From Costus lasius (lineage: Eukaryota > Streptophyta > Magnoliopsida > Zingiberales > Costaceae), in assembly GCA_027563935.2 (NCBI GenBank), contig CM050449.1, positions 16,258,501 to 16,322,500 of the forward strand: a stretch of 64,000 nucleotides of DNA, in the 5' to 3' direction. The stretch's first letter is position 1, and each line of letters starts with the position of its first letter. Positions 33,029 through 44,759 of the stretch are shown here, in pieces. Both the position numbers and the translations under genes were made by a program. The notes under the pieces were generated by a model that was not told where the DNA came from, ran no database searches, and was given only the letters and a program-made list of their open reading frames with translations.

Positions 33029-36000
33029 ATGGATAGTGCGAGGGCAGAAATGGCGATTCCGACCACCGTGTCTATGGGTTCCAATCTTGAGGCTTTGGTT
33101 AGAGAGCTCGAGGTTCATGTCCGACTCACTGTTTTGGTCAATCATTGCTTTCTTGATTCTTTTTTTCATTTTACATTGTTAGTAAACCACTTCTTGCTTA
33201 GGTACTACTGGACATTAGGCATTTTGTGGGTAGCCTTTTGGGACATTATTTTATTTGCTATATTACATGATTTGTCAACTCATGTCTTCTTCATTTTAGC
33301 ATCTACTGAGTAGAATGATCATAAGAAGTCCATGATTTCGAAATGTAGGAAAATTGTGAATTTATGGTTAAACTGTCCCGAGAAATAGGTCCTTTTTTTG
33401 TCATTGCCACATCGAAAGATCGTTCTTTTGAACGCTCTTGAATTTTCTGGTTTTATAATGCTGAGGAAATAGTAAGTTGTAGATGAGTTTCTCTTAATCC
33501 ATAGATTTGGTTGAATATCTTCGTGGGTTCCTTTAATTTATTAACTTCTGATAAGACACACGAATTTGTGAAAACAGCAAATATGGACGGATATTGGAGA
33601 AAGCAAAGAGGACAAGGATCGCATGTTGTTGGAAATAGAGATGGAGTGCAGGAATATCTACCAGAGAATGATCGAAGAGGCCAGCTGTTCCAGGGCTCAA
33701 CTCAATCAGTCAATTGCCGCGAAAGAAGCAGAGGTTGCTGCTCTTTTGGCTGTCCTTGATGAACGCACTCTCCAGCTAAAGGTGAGACCTCCTACCTTCC
33801 CGCCCTTTGATTTCTATGCACTTGGTTAATCTTCTTCTCTCTCCGAATGATCCGGCTTTGACAATCTTGATATACTATAGTTGATTCATGCAGCTTCAAA
33901 TGAGGGGGCAGCGATTGAATCCATTAGTAAACATTTTTTAGCTATGGACAATTGTTGCTATATTGGCCTTGTCTTATAAAGAAGTGAAATCATTCTCCTG
34001 ACTATTTTCTTTCACATTTCAGATCAATCTTCTACGAGTTCTGCTTTATTCGGAATTTTCAGTTTATACTTTGTATTATTCTTCGTGAATGCTAAAAATA
34101 TTCCTTACCGCTTAGCACTAGAGGTTTGATTCAGATATGAAAGTGCAAGGCTTTAAAACAGGTAGCTTTCAGATAAATGTCAATATCATGGTATATCTTG
34201 GACATTAGCTAGACCAGTAGGTACTGGTATGTGCCAACACATGGCAAGCCATGACCATAATCGGTTTATGACAGCTTTGGAACTAGTCCCGCCATTTATA
34301 TCCGACAAAAGATTGTTTTACATACAAGCTAAATTTATGAAATTCATCATTATGCTAGAGCCATGAAACTGGGAGAAGATATGTCTTTATTGTTATCCAA
34401 ACGTTGACCTCCCACATGACAATATCCCAATGCTTGGGGTCAAACAAGGATGTCTTTCTTCCAAAAGTTATTAATTATGAGACTTTGACATAACAAGAGA
34501 ATTATGAGGAATAGACATATCAGTAATTGTGTGCTTGGAATGAGGATTTGAGGGGCCTATAAAGTCAAAGAAGCTAAAAAAACAGCTTGAAAGAGCTAGA
34601 AAAACAGTGGAAAAGATTCTACATGTTCAGAAATTTGATTGCTGGGTCTTTACCGACCTGATACATACTAGAATATCAAGTATAATGTCATATGGTTCGC
34701 AAATTATAGTCCACTTTCACTCGGCATATTTGGTTAGAAGAATCTACCTAATTTTTATATGGTTCAAGTGATTGTTGGACCACATAAATCTGCATGCACA
34801 AGCTCAAGAGGACATATAGCTCTCTAAACTGTCTTTGGAAATGGAAACTGATATAATTTTTCATAAACACAACCTTCACAAGGCTTATCACATCCTTGTA
34901 TTTGTGGTAATCCATATATCATTTTCTTTTGTTATAGGAGTTGCAGCGCTTTATAGTTCAAATGTTCATATCACAAATGCCAAAGTTGAGATTTATCAAC
35001 AACTTTACTTTTCGAGGCAAAACTTTGCATTGTCTCTAGATTAATAGGAAAGAGGTTATTCATGCTCATCTTCATAGTAGCAACTATATGCTTTGTCTTC
35101 TTATCAAATATCTCACATTGATTATCATCAAAGACCAATCTATAACCTCTTTACAACATTTGACCAACACTAAGAAGGTTTTGTGTAATACTTGGAAAAT
35201 AATGAACATTATGAATGCACTTTTCTTTACCTTCTTGAGTATGGATTGAAATGACACCTTTGCCTTTTATATCCAAGTATTTGCTATCTCCAATTTCAAC
35301 CCTTAAAAAAACTTTCATCTAAAAGTGAGAACGCTTCTTTGTTGCCCGTTATGTGATTACTACATCCAGAATCTAACAACTAAGTTTTTGAACCTTCTTG
35401 TTGATCTTTTCCAAAATAAAGAGCATGATCATTTTCAACACACAAAAAGAGTTGGTTTTGGTCTTGGTCTTCTTCTTTTGAGAAATGTACAACTTGCCTT
35501 CCATCATTTCTCCCATTTTTTTCTTTATACCGACAAATACTATATGAATGATAAGAGTCTTTGCATATAGTGCATCTAAAATGACAATATCTAGTATAAT
35601 GATTAGACTTCTTGCAAATTGTGCAATATAAGTTAGAATTACCAAGGTTTTGTGGGTGTTGGAAATCTTTTCTTCTTTTATGATGTTGAAAAGTTTTTCC
35701 TCCTTCACCTCTACCTCCGCCTTGATTTGCGTTTGCACGGCCTCCTGTAAATGTTCCTCTTCCTTGGGAGAAAGCACTTTTTTGCACATTCTTTCTTGAA
35801 AAACTCATCTTTGCTTAAAAAGCTTGCTCTAATCGTTGATCAGAATACTTATTCAACCTTTGCTCATAAACTTCAAGTGAACCAACAAGCTCATACATAG
35901 AAAGTTTTGAAAGATTTTTGTTTTTTCAATCACTGCAACAATATACTCAAATTTTTGAGGTAAACTTCTAAGTATCTTCTCCACAATTTTCTTTTCTGGA

Positions 36001-39000
36001 ATTACTTCACCAAAGCTATTAATTTGATTCACAATTTCAGAAGCCTTTGAAAGAAAGTCTTTGACACATTCACCATTTCTCATTCTCATGTTGTCAAAAT
36101 TCCTCCATAAATTTTGCAACTTGATGGAGATCACTTTTTTAGAACCTTGGAACTCATTCTTCAATGTTTCTCATGCATCTTTTGCTTTCTTTATACCAAG
36201 AATACGAGAATAAATAGATTTGTTGACACCTTGTTGTATGATTCTTAATGCCATAACATTCTTTTTCACATTTTCTTTGTACTCTTTCTCATTTGTTTCT
36301 AACCTTGAAGAACTACTTGATGCTTCAAATTGTTCTTCAAAACCATCCTCAACAATATCTCATAAGTCTTGTGAAATAAATATTATTTCCACTTGAGAGT
36401 TCCAAATATCATAATGTTCACTATCAAAAATAGGAATTTGAGAGGATGAAAAAAATGTATTTTGAGAAGCCATAATTACCAATTAACTTGGAGGGTTTAT
36501 AGTCTCGGCAACAGCCTTGACAATCTTCTGCTCCCTTCTTCAAATTGCTTTTTTTCTTTTTTCAGCTTTGATTTGATTTCAATTGAAATTTCTCCTTTTC
36601 CTTCTCGAAATTGTCGCCAGCTCCAATTCTCAATCCACAGCTTCCAATCCCTTCTCAGCTATTTTTCTTCTCAAATGTTAAAAACACTTCTGAATTTCTT
36701 AATCCTCAATTTGCTATTTTGTCGTTTTCTTCAAAATCTCCTTCGTAGAATCACAACGTCGGCGATGCACGAGTTGCGCGCCGGGATTCCAAGCGAGGGG
36801 GCAAATTGAAGCGGGAAATGGAATTGGAGGGTTTTAAGGATTTCTTACACATGGGATGTATTTGATTGGGAAGCTTCGGAAGGCACTGTGCAGCAGCGGA
36901 CAAATAATTTTGGGGTTTTTGAGCCTCCGGTGACTAGGGTTTTTTTTCTTCCTTTTCTTGGTCCCTTCGGAAATATTGGTTCTAATACCAAATTTGTTGG
37001 AGATTGGAGAAGGAGATTGAAGAAGAGATAGATTTCTTAGAAATTTTGGCGGAGTTTCTTTTGGATTTTGATGGAGATGGAATAAGGCTGCAGCTCACTA
37101 TTCTAAAGTTTTACAAAAACCTGCTCAATAACAAAACAATACACAAAAATTTTTTGGCTATCACTAAGTCACGTGACCCACATATGGTCAATAGTCAACA
37201 ACTTAAATAAATTACAAATTACAACTTAACATTTAACAGTGACTTGTCAGACCATTATGTATTTGACTTATTGCCAAGTAAGGAAAGGGTTTCAAAATGT
37301 TGTTTTGGACTAAGGTTTTGAATCTCATTTTATATCAACCTAACAGTATTTGCTTGAACCAATATAACTCAGTACATATTGATGCATGATATCCGTTGGT
37401 ACTGGCTAATATATAGTATACATATACATATATACATACCATGTACTGCCTGGTTTTGGTATCTTGTCTTGGACTGTGTCCTCATATTCTGTATGAGCAT
37501 TTTTATTTTGCTGGATTTGGCTGAAGCCTTACAAAGAAAACAGTCTTTGAGAATGCTTAAGTTTGTCTTAATAGTACAAATTTATTCAATGAATATTCTG
37601 AAATTATTTCAAATGGATACATTAGGCTGAGCTTCACAGATAGTGGTACTTGAGAGTTACTCTACTTATTTTTCAGTTTTATATTCACTATACAAAATTC
37701 AATTGCTTTCATCTACTATTTAATAAAATATAATTTATTGAGCATGTTGCAGTATAAATCAGTTCATCTATCCATACTAGTTTGAAGTGTCTACTAGTTT
37801 CTTTTAGGCGGTGAGATGTGACTTGAGATCTAATATATCCTTTAGCACATATACCTAACATAAAACTTTAAAAGAGTCTTTCCTTTAAGTTACTCGGATT
37901 CAACCTACAAGTGGTTGTTAAAACTTGAAAATTTGAAACGACCAATACTCAAGCAATTTTGATTTAGTTTCTGGCGGAGTGAAGCATATTTATTGCATGA
38001 AAACATTTTGTTCATGTTTACCACTTTACCTATCATTAAAGTGGGCTTAGGTTCCTGATGATGCTATGCCCAATACTACCGCAAGAAGTTTTAATTTAGT
38101 TTCTAGCAGAGTGAAGCATATTTTTGATGATGCATATTTTACCTATCAGTAAGTGGCCTTAGGTTACTGACGCACAATAGTGCTGTTTGCAAAATTTCGG
38201 ACACTGCTTTCTTATAAGTGCTATATAGACTGTTCAAGTTTCAACTTACATTATTCCTCCTGATGACATTGAAAGGCCATTCAAACTTCATTCAACTGTC
38301 TGTAATGAACCATTCTCTAGTGAATCAGAGATTCTTATTATTGTTTCTCTTTACTAACACAAGGTAGCAGTGGTTAAAATGAACCACTCTCAAGTCAATC
38401 AGAGATTTTATTTTTGTTTCTATTTACAAAAATAAAGCATCGGTGATTAAAATGATTGCAATAGATATTGGATTAGTAAGATTTTTCTTGGGTGAATTTT
38501 AAGGAAAGCTTAAACAATTGTTATCTGAAAATCTCTGTAGCGGACTGTATTAGATTGTTGAACTGTGACCGGTACTTTTATCTAATTCCTTACTTTTCCT
38601 GGTAAATCTGTATAAATTTATTTGGTCGTTGAATCAGTAAATTCTTTTCTCCTTCCTGTGTGGTGGTTGTATCACTTAACCTTATGTTCATATAGCTGTT
38701 GACTGGTACGTAGATGGAGAACAGGTTTTCGTTGAAGGAGAAACTTGCTTCTGTTACCCCTCTATTGGAAGATTTAACGGAAATGAAAGTGGAAAGGCTA
38801 AAACAATTTGCTGATGTGCGTTCAAAAATTGAGAAGATTGAAGCTGAGATTGCAGGAGTCAATTCTCAGCATCATTCTCCAACTAATGCTGTTCAGATTG
38901 AAGAAGATGATTTGTCAATAAGAAAACTCACCGAGTATCAATCACAATTTGACAGCCTCCAGAAGGCTAAGGTATGTTGCTTGCTTATGCAACAAACTTT

Positions 39001-42000
39001 TATACTTGGCGGAACCAATATATAATAGATTAACTAAAATCTTTTAAATCCAACATATACCTTATAGTGAAAAATACATACAACTTGCTCACAAATTAAT
39101 TGAAAATTAAGATTTTTTTTATTCATATTCTATGACCAAAATATATATCAGTAGCATAGGGACTCCAATCATATGATATTGATTAGTTACTTTGTTGAAG
39201 GAGAGGAGGATATGAGCTCTGCTCTGAATTTCTCAAACAGCCTCTCAAAATAGAAAAATATAGTGCTAGTATTCCATGTTTCAAAGTTTTCTGAGGCCTT
39301 TACACAAAGAAGAATGAAAAATTCATTCATGATATGGGATATTTGTTATAATTGTTCTAGGCTTCTAGCTCCATATGAGTGCTTATTATGAATGAACATG
39401 TGTGGTTCATTAATACAAGTGACGTGTGTAATTGTGCGCGACATTCTGAATTGCGCATAATAGGCATAAATATCTAGACATATAATAGTTCTTCAATCAC
39501 ATGTTAGTAACCAGTGCAACTTTGAAGAACACACTAGAGTGAATTATGACACTTCTACTAAGAATATGCAGCAATTCATTTTGACCACTTATATTACTAC
39601 ACAAAGTAGCTCTTTCTCAAAAATAATATACTTTTATGCCCTAGACATGTTTCTGATGCTCATATCAAATATTATGCCGATTTACTCAATTCTTCAGCCT
39701 GTAAACAATTATTCACTTGTCTTCCTCTCCAACTTGTAAACATATACAACCAAACTAGTTGCTTTTCAGATGTGCACCTTCAGACTATAGGAAACATGCT
39801 AAGCAAACTATTGAAATTACTGTCTCAGCAATCAATCAGTAGTTCGTGCATTTCATACGTACCAAAATACCAAATTTGATTAGTGAGAATATGTCATTAA
39901 TTTTCTGATACTATACAAGTTATAGTTCGATTACATCTACCACCTTGAGTCTTTCAACAAGAAATGATCTCTTTTATATTAATTCAAATCTGTTTTGCAG
40001 AATCAATTGATTCTAATTCATCTCAGTCAATCGAATATTAACAAGAAATCAAGTGTCTATCATAAATAAAAAAGAGAATTCCTTTTAACAATTTTCATAG
40101 GATGGTAAATAAACTTATCTAAGGCTCAAATCAGTAGATAACCACTGAAATGCGCTAATATTGACTTGATGTTGCTTGATTTTTGAAATTGATGGTCTTG
40201 GCAATTGTGATTTGTGACCACTTCCAAGTAGGGGGTAGGTAGAATAGTTTTGTGATCGTAGGTGGAATCAAGGATTAAAGTACTAATCCATCCCTTCACA
40301 CCAGTACATATTGTACTACCAGTTTGAATGTATAATATGATACCAGTTGGTACTAAGCCAGTACCATATATTGGTAGAGTGAGAGTCTGATACGTGTAGC
40401 TTGTACCGAGTGATACGAACAGAATTTTAAATTCTTACTTGGAATCACTTTAACAAGAGGAAAAAGTAAATTAAAAGAGGAATGATGAGGAGTAAAAGAG
40501 AGGTAGTGTGTGGGAGGAGAGGAGATTGACAAAATTGGATCCTCGAAACCATCACCATTTATTATCTGCATATGCAATTTGTTGTTTCTTCCTTCCACAA
40601 GTTGAGGTGAAACGCCCAAATAATAAAGATTGATTGAGGGAAAGTATATTTAACCTATAATGTAATAAGATTTGTCTGCAACTCTTCATCTCTTCCTACT
40701 TCTAAATTCTATGTCGCTTATGTTGTTTGGAAAAATTGTGGTATAGATTCATATTAAATTATATATGTGTATGTTAATGCGTTAGAATGAAAGTATGAAC
40801 AACAATATACTTTACATTTAAAACATAAAACTACTAAATACAAATTTTGAAGATCATATTAATCACTAGTAGTTAAATTAATGTAACATTTTATGGAACA
40901 TTTAAAAATAGCAAAATTTTAAGAATATGTTAAATATTCAACGTAATCTAAACAAATGACGACGTACAATATAATAATATTTTGTGGCATAATAGTGGTA
41001 CAAGTAGCAAAATATGATACATTAGATGAAATGCATATGTAATAAGTTATACAGAAACTAAATCATAAAAACTTCTTATTTCATTTTATTTTTTTTATGA
41101 CTTTCATTTTTTTTTTTTTTTGTCACGGATACCTTTGTTTTGGTCTCCCTACATGATCAACTTTTTATTATTTTTATCAACCAATAGTGATTCATATCTT
41201 GATACAGTGAACTATGTTTCACAAAAAAAATCAATTTTGTAAACCAATATCCATTCTTATTATAATCTTAAATCAACAAAGTACGTATTTAAGACAGATA
41301 ATTTTCTCAAAACTAATATCATACTATTATTTGCGCTAAAAAAATAATATTTTGATCACCTACATGAGCTGGCTGATCTAGCAACATATAGTAATTGGCA
41401 CTTAGTATTTACATATATACAAAATGTAGTACATTAACTTTGTACGGTTCCAGAGAAATTTTCCTAGGCGCGGTCTCCGCCTAGGAATGCTCAGCGGAGG
41501 TGATTTGTATCATAGATTTTGCTTTAAAAAGTGTGCAGTACAACACTTGATAGGTAGGTATTATATGAATTTTAAAGCATTATCTAAGTGGGATTTATCT
41601 CCGCCGAGCATTCCTAGGCGGAGACCTCGCCTAAGAAAATTTTTCCGGTTCCCACATAGTTATAATAATCTATTAATAAAATATTTTAATATAAAATAGT
41701 GAGCAATATTAGGAATGTTCTTTTTCAACTACAAAAACCCTGCACCTGAACCCGTTAAATACTTGAATCCTGTACACATTATATAACTCAAACTTGACCT
41801 AGGTACTTAAATGGGTATTTGTGGGTACCAATTTAATTTAACAAAGCTTTGATTTTTATTTTTATTTTTATCTTAAATTTTTGTATCAAATATTAATTTT
41901 TATATATTGAAATATATTTATATATAATTTTTAAGGTTAATTAGTTAAGAACTTTTGAGTAAAGTTATATTTTTATTCCTACTTTTAATTGGGTATTTTA

Positions 42001-43874
42001 AAATTTAATTGTTGGAAGAAACATTGCTACTACTATGAAAAAAGTATTTTGAGTTTAAACTTGACTAAAGCTCTCATGCTTCCAGGCTGACCGACTTCAT
42101 AAAATTTTGGGGTGTGTAAATGAGGTGCATTCTTTATGTGTTCTGCTTGAGGTGGACTTTGGACAGACAGTAGCTTCTGTACACCCCAGTCTGCACGATA
42201 TACGTGGAAAACCTTCCACAAACATAAGTGATTCAACACTCGAGGGGTTATCTGAAGCCATCCGGAAGCTAAGAACTGAGAGGAAAATACGGAGAGAAAA
42301 GGTTAAGAATGTCCGCAAACATAATAGTTGATAATCCACAAAAAAGCTTAACATTTATTGCGCTTTGTAGTTGCTAGAAGCATCAGAGTCACTTTTGGAA
42401 CTGTGGAATCAGATGGAAACTCCTGATGAAGAGAAGAAATACTTTGAAGAAGTAATATGCGTTCTTGGATCACCAGAAGATGATATTGGATGCTCTGGTG
42501 TACTCACACATGAAAGAATTAAGCAGGTTAGGCTATTAGAGCTTCATGCCAACTACCAGTTGAAACAATTAAGCAGATTAGTTCTTTCAACAGATGGAAG
42601 CTGAAGTAGAGAGACTCGCAAACCTCAAATCTAAGAGAATGAAAGAACTTGTTTTAAGAAAAAAGGCAGAACTAGAAGAGGTATGCCGAACTGCACATAT
42701 GGAACCTGAAAAGAGCACATCACCAGAGGTCAGCTCGCTGATTGATTCTGGTATGTATATGGTCCCTATATTTCAAGTCATATTGAAATTACTGCAGTTC
42801 ATAAGTCATCCTACCACCTTCAATACTGTTCTTTGTCCCCAGGTATTGTGGAACCTTCCGAACTTCTTGCTAACATTGAGATGCAAATTTTGAAAGCTAA
42901 AGAGGCATTTATGTCCAGGAAAGACATCTTGGAGAAAGTAAACAGATGGCTCACAGCTTGTGACGAAGAGAATTGGCTTGAAGACTATGATCAGGTAGAC
43001 TGCTTTTGTCACTTCCACCTGCTGTATATCATATTAGTGTGCAGAGTAATTTTCATTTTAGACTTTGCCTCGCAAGAATGTGCAAATCTCTTGTGCATGA
43101 GTTCATATAGTAATATCGCACTTTCATATTCTTTCCTCAAATAGTTCTGAATTACTTGATTGTTGAGCGATAGCTTGTGCTGTGTTCAGGATGCCAAGAA
43201 GTACAGTGCCGGAAGAGGAATCCACTTGAGCTTGAAACGTGCAGAAAAGGCACGGGTGCTCATCAGTAAAATTCCAGGTATATCACGATTGGAGTCTAAT
43301 GTTTATTTCCTTTGTTAACTTTCTGAACTGTTCATCTGATCGCAGATATGGTTGACAAATTGATGAACAAAATATTTGTCTGGGAGAAAGAAAGAAGTAT
43401 GCCTTTCTTATACGATGGGGTGAGAAGCTTTCTTTACTCATCTGTTTGAGTTCTCTGTAATTCGAGCTTTGATGTATTGCCTTAATGCTGTTGTTGTAGG
43501 TTCCATTGGTGTCCATACTGGAAGAATACAAATTCTTGAGGCTACAGAAGGAAGAGCTGAAAAGGCGATATCGAGTATTTTTCATTTGCTCTTAATACCT
43601 ATTCTTTTCAGCTTTTTTTCTCTCTACATAAATTAATATTTTCTCCATACAGGATCAGAAGAAACTACAAAATCTATTTCCAACTGGTAAGGAAGCAGCT
43701 TATGGGGCCAAATCCACACCAAGGAGCAATAATTTTAACAGGAAGAAGACCGACGAAAGTGGTTTTATGACTCCAATTCCCCGGCGGCTTTCTGCTGGCA
43801 GTGCAACTTCCGAGTTGCTCATGCAACGTTCGTATTCTGGCTGTTATGATGCATACCTAAGGGAGCCAAAGTGA
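33029..43874 (+). CDS. MAP65: MAP65/ASE1/PRC1-family microtubule-bundling protein, 11 exons, 561 aa
   Basis: MAP65 proteins dimerise and crosslink antiparallel microtubules in cortical arrays, the spindle midzone and the phragmoplast. Exons: 33029-33112, 33578-33781, 38714-38971, 42086-42301, 42371-42526, 42594-42750, 42843-42994, 43190-43277, 43346-43419, 43500-43574, 43653-43874; 1,686 nt in frame, all GT-AG, TGA stop. The N-terminus ([20 protein letters not shown]) and residues 29-350 are charged, coiled-coil or spectrin-like. The conserved microtubule-binding segment begins near residue 360 with [16 protein letters not shown]. It goes on through [46 protein letters not shown] and KRRYRDQKK. 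The tail is basic and Ser-rich ([16 protein letters not shown]), typical phosphorylation-rich sequence. The size is close to the family's usual 560-600 aa. Introns 2 and 3 (4.9 and 3.1 kb) are swollen by insertions. Confidence 0.93.
34735..37238 (-). mobile_element. Ty1/copia retrotransposon, 5' part only, in MAP65 intron 2
   Basis: Read on the minus strand. A 5' LTR of about 240 bp lies at 37238-36995 (the plus strand shows TGTTGGAGATTGG to TTTAACA). Then comes a primer-binding-like TGGTATTAGAACC at about 36990-36976. Gag starts at about 36472 ([16 protein letters not shown]), with a UBN2-type region at 36164-35853 ([35 protein letters not shown]). Zinc-knuckle cysteines follow at about 35640-35540 ([28 protein letters not shown]). 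The protease motif [12 protein letters not shown] is at about 35375, and a start of integrase ([11 protein letters not shown]) at about 34785. The RT, RNase H and 3' LTR are missing, and stops interrupt gag. Confidence 0.82.
41452..41645. mobile_element. Small MITE (about 194 bp) with ~45-bp inverted repeats
   Basis: The left arm AAATTTTCCTAGGCG...CTCCGCCTAGGAATGCTC is matched inversely by GAGCATTCCTAGGCGGAG...CGCCTAAGAAAATTTT. It is flanked by CGGTTCC at 41445-41451 and 41646-41652, the core of a 7-9 bp duplication. It lies in MAP65 intron 3. A MULE-type origin is possible; it encodes nothing. Confidence 0.8.
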
Positions 43875-44759
43875 TTACCCACCATAATATCATTTGAACT
43901 TCGCTTCAATTTCCAAAGATGCAGTGCCTTCATTCACATCTGTTGCGAGTTCAGAACCTGCGTCTCCATCTGTCAATTCATTCTTCAGCTTCATAAAGTG
44001 TCTTTACATTGTCAGTGCCACATTGTGTACCACATTTTATCAAGAAGTCCGCAAGCTTTGGGAGTAACCTGATGCATGGATGGCCAGTTACATTTTGGTA
44101 TCATCTTTATTTGCAGGAAATATTGGTTGGTTTCACAGTTCAAAATTCAGACTCTAGCATAACCGAAAACACTTTGTAACAATTGCACGCAATTTAAGTT
44201 TCTGATTCATGTACTAAGTAGGAATTGGTAGGGAATGGGAACAATAGACCACCAATAAGAGTGTTTGTAGGGATGTAGATGTAGGAAATGACTTACAGAT
44301 GTGATCGATGTTACTTTGATTGGTAGAATGTTTGTTGTTTGTCTGCTTCTAAACAAATTTTGCGGATTTACAATGTCCAGATTTTCTATTGCTGTAGAAG
44401 ACTGTTCTGAAGAGCCAAGAACCCAAACCAAATTTCCTAATGAAATATTATTTTTTTCCTTTCTCATAATTTTGCATTTAGAGTGCGGATTTTCATATTT
44501 ATCATATAATTCATAAAATACGTTCTTTAGTTCTTCTTTTAGATTTATCATAAGAATATTCACATTCAGCAATTGATTCTGAAGATATTGCATCACCTAA
44601 TGCGGTTCTTCTAAGGGTGTCAAACAATAAGAAATAAGCCAAGAGAAGAAATTTTCTTATTTGAAATAAGAAATAAATCAAGAATAAAACATAAAATGCT
44701 AATGGAGAGAGGAATTTTTTTTATTTGAAATTATGAATCATCTTGATTTGTTCTCCTAG
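43875..44759. other. MAP65 3' UTR and spacer
   Basis: The first few hundred bases are the probable MAP65 3' UTR. The minus-strand stretch at about 44596-44300 reads like copia gag (QNQLLNVNILMINLKEELKNV, KCKIMRKEKNNISLGNLVWVLGS), a small decayed fragment. No host gene was recognised. Confidence 0.4.
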
